DNA from: Borborobacter arsenicus
Lineage (GTDB): Bacteria; Pseudomonadota; Alphaproteobacteria; Rhizobiales; Rhizobiaceae
Direction of reading: 5' to 3'
Assembly (NCBI RefSeq): GCF_003934165.1
Contig: NZ_ML133508.1
Location: forward strand, 179,881 to 243,880
Length of the DNA: 64,000 bases
Positions 61,990 to 64,000 of the stretch are shown piece after piece (positions within the stretch are counted from its first letter, which is position 1; every line of letters begins with the position of its first letter). Made by a program: the position numbers and the translations under genes. Under the pieces are notes generated by a model. It was not told the DNA's origin. It worked only from the letters and a program-made list of their open reading frames with translations, and did not search any database.

Positions 61990-64000
61990 TCATTTGCGCG
62001 CCAGCAGGGCGCGAACGACCTTTTCATTGACCTCGCCGGTGGGTTCCATGTCGTTGTCCTTCTGGAACGCGGCGATAGCGGTCTTGGTCTTTTCACCGAG
62101 CACGCCGTCGGCATTGCCGGCATCGTAACCGTTCTTGTTGAGTATGGCCTGGATGTTGCGGACCGCCTTCTTCATGTCGATGCTGGCGGTCGTCGTCGGG
62201 CTCTCCTGCCACGCTTCGGGGATCTCGACCGAATTGGCCAGGGCGTTGAGCGGCTTGGGCTTCCACAATTCGGTTGCGGCGCGGGCGCGTTCCAACTGCT
62301 CGGGCCGCAGCGAGTTGGCGATCTCGTCGCGCTTGGCGGCGGCATCCTTGTCGCCGGTCTTGGCGACGAGGGCAAACCATTTGTAGGATTCTTCAAGGCT
62401 CTGGGCCATGCCGACGCCCTTGGCCGCCAGGATGCCGAGATTGTATTGGCTGTCCTTGACGCCGAGTTCGGCCGCCTGGATGAACCAGCGCGTTGCCGAT
62501 TCATTGTCGGTCGTGCCGTCGGCGCCCATGGCGAACAGCACGGCGAGGTTATGCATGGCGCTGGCATTGCCCTGCGCGGCGGCGAGCTGGTACCAGGTCT
62601 TGGCTTTCTCGATGTCGCGCTCGACGCCGAGGCCCTTCTCGTAGAAATTGCCGATACGATACTGCGCCGGAGCAAAGCCCAGCTCAGCCGATTTCTCGTA
62701 CCATTTGGCCGCTGCCGCCATGTCGGAGGTAACACCCCTTCCATCCGCATAGCGCGAACCGACCTCGAACAGGGCCTTGGCATCGCCGGCGTTCGCCGCG
62801 TCGCGCAGCGGGATCGGTCCTGCTTCCAGCGGCACGCTGATGGCCGGAGCGGCTGCCTGGGTAGGAGCCGCCTCATTCGGCACGAGCGGTGCGGTGGCTG
62901 CAATCGGATCGGCCTCCAAGGCGCCGTCCGCCTTGGGTGCGGCCGAGGCCGTGTCGACTTCCGATGATGTGGGAGCGGCGGCTGGTTCCACAGACGGTGA
63001 CGCCGCCATCTCGGCCGATTGTTCAGCCGGGTCGGTGAGGGTGTTGGCGGTAATGGATCCGTCTTCGGCACCGAGGCTGTCCATCGGTTCGTCAGCTGCA
63101 GCGGCGGCAGTTTCAATGTGTTCCTGAGAAATGGCCGGTGCAGGCACGGTCTCTGCCATTTCGGTGTCATCCGCCAGAAACGCCTTGCCCAGTTGCAGGC
63201 CGGCAAGCGCCATCATGATTGCGGCTGCCGCCATCAGGATCGGCTTGCGTCGCGCCTTGAGAAGATCGCCTACGCGCAGCGCCCGCACCGGCCCCTTGAT
63301 GTCGGAGTGACGCTTGAGCGCTTCGGCTTCGGCCGCCGCTGCCTGCGCCGCGCGGCGAGCGGCAGCGATGAAGTCGGATTTCGCGGCATCGGTCTCGGCC
63401 TGCCGGCCCGTCTGTCCACGCTCATCGCGCACGCGCTTCATGATGGCGTTGAGATCGGGTGCGCCCGAGCCGGGTGTCAGCGGACGGTTTGCCAGTTTCG
63501 GATCTAGCGGCTCGTCGAGATCGACGGCCGGAACATCGTCCACCGGAAGCGTTTCCGGTTCCGCCGGCATTGCGGCGGCATGGCCTTTTCTGCTGAAAAC
63601 ACGTGCCAGCCCGCTGAGCATCGAGCGTGAACGGGCCTCGGGCTCGTCATCCGCGATGGTATCGGAATCAAGTGCGGCGGCCGCGGCCGCGACTGCTGCT
63701 TCGGCCGGCGTCCTGGCTACCACCTGCGGAGCGGCCTCGGCGATATCGGAGCGATCGAGATCGCCGAGGTCGTCGAAAAGCGGGAGGCTGTCCTCGACGA
63801 CGAGCGAGGGTGTGTCCTGAGCCGCCATCTTGCGCAACGGAGCGCGCGGGGCTACCTCCGGCGCAGCCTCCGAACCATTACCCTGTTCGAGCGAACCGAG
63901 CCGGTCGACGATCTTCAGCAGCGTATCGTGGATTGCTTCGAAGGTTCTGGCGTTGCGCTCATCCGACCGGCGCGTCAAAGTCTCCAGCGCCTTCAGGTCC
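61990..64000 (-). CDS. Large Sel1-repeat, peptidoglycan-binding protein (N-terminus beyond window)
   Basis: The frame stays open to the right edge (DLKALETLTRRSDERNARTF), so the first visible Met is not a start. A coiled or disordered region is followed by a membrane helix (PILMAAAAIMMALAGLQLG), a Pro/Ala linker, three to four Sel1-like repeats (ALFEVGSRYADGRGVTSDMA, YRIGNFYEKGLGVERDI) and a C-terminal PG_binding_1 domain (VRNIQAILNKNGYDAGNADG). The layout matches large rhizobial cell-pole or cell-cycle proteins related to PodJ, but the deciding N-terminus lies outside. Confidence 0.85.
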   Translation of the reverse strand, partial: DLKALETLTRRSDERNARTFEAIHDTLLKIVDRLGSLEQGNGSEAAPEVAPRAPLRKMAAQDTPSLVVEDSLPLFDDLGDLDRSDIAEAAPQVVARTPAEAAVAAAAAALDSDTIADDEPEARSRSMLSGLARVFSRKGHAAAMPAEPETLPVDDVPAVDLDEPLDPKLANRPLTPGSGAPDLNAIMKRVRDERGQTGRQAETDAAKSDFIAAARRAAQAAAAEAEALKRHSDIKGPVRALRVGDLLKARRKPILMAAAAIMMALAGLQLGKAFLADDTEMAETVPAPAISQEHIETAAAAADEPMDSLGAEDGSITANTLTDPAEQSAEMAASPSVEPAAAPTSSEVDTASAAPKADGALEADPIAATAPLVPNEAAPTQAAAPAISVPLEAGPIPLRDAANAGDAKALFEVGSRYADGRGVTSDMAAAAKWYEKSAELGFAPAQYRIGNFYEKGLGVERDIEKAKTWYQLAAAQGNASAMHNLAVLFAMGADGTTDNESATRWFIQAAELGVKDSQYNLGILAAKGVGMAQSLEESYKWFALVAKTGDKDAAAKRDEIANSLRPEQLERARAATELWKPKPLNALANSVEIPEAWQESPTTTASIDMKKAVRNIQAILNKNGYDAGNADGVLGEKTKTAIAAFQKDNDMEPTGEVNEKVVRALLARK

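Overview
The window reads as chromosome of an alphaproteobacterium of the order Rhizobiales (Hyphomicrobiales), most like the Mesorhizobium/Phyllobacteriaceae group. The reasons are the order rpmH-rnpA-yidC-(acetyltransferase)-engB-argB, a DUF982 gene, the ligase-associated DNA damage cassette, a DppA-type peptide transporter, TIGR02186-type and TauE-type genes, and several families of rhizobial intergenic palindromes. Genus is an inference; no 16S gene is present.

1-7.6 kb: the right end of an integrated mobile element. It carries a partial ArdC-like antirestriction gene, two unknown genes, a ParA/ribbon-helix-helix partition pair preceded by 40-bp repeats, a winged-helix Rep-like gene with a structured leader, an orphan beta-class DNA methyltransferase, a small unknown gene and a large serine recombinase. 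The last 30 nt of the recombinase gene are the 3' end of tRNA-Arg(CCG), which marks the element boundary.

7.8-20.2 kb: core genes. An orphan histidine kinase, a MerA/Lpd-like flavoprotein with a TVP38 membrane protein, the rpmH-rnpA-yidC-engB-argB block, Tat-exported MsrB, and an Lrp regulator divergent from phenylalanine hydroxylase.

20.3-43.4 kb: transport and metabolism. A BMP-type nucleoside/nucleobase ABC transporter ending in a cytosine-deaminase-like amidohydrolase, two EamA transporters, Mrp, CoxG, a sugar-acid dehydratase, a complete dppABCDF operon, an acyl-CoA ligase with a histone-like N-terminal tail, and pgi with a HAD phosphatase.

43.5-46.9 kb: a MocR regulator with an upstream inverted-repeat operator, next to a non-pyrrolysine MttB-family methyltransferase with no corrinoid protein beside it. 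47.1-52.8 kb: an AT-richer surface polysaccharide patch (flippase, HisH2/HisF2/WbpG amidotransferase set, Wzy-like polymerase) ending at tRNA-Thr(CGT).

53-64 kb: a membrane-anchored unknown protein; the DNA damage cassette of ligase and exonuclease on one strand and helicase and PdeM on the other; a TIGR02186/TauE pair; and the C-terminal part of a large Sel1-repeat, peptidoglycan-binding protein that runs off the right edge.

Most candidates for something new lie in the left element (partition and replication-like module plus a serine recombinase in a tRNA gene), in the MocR-MttB pair, and in the tailed acyl-CoA ligase.
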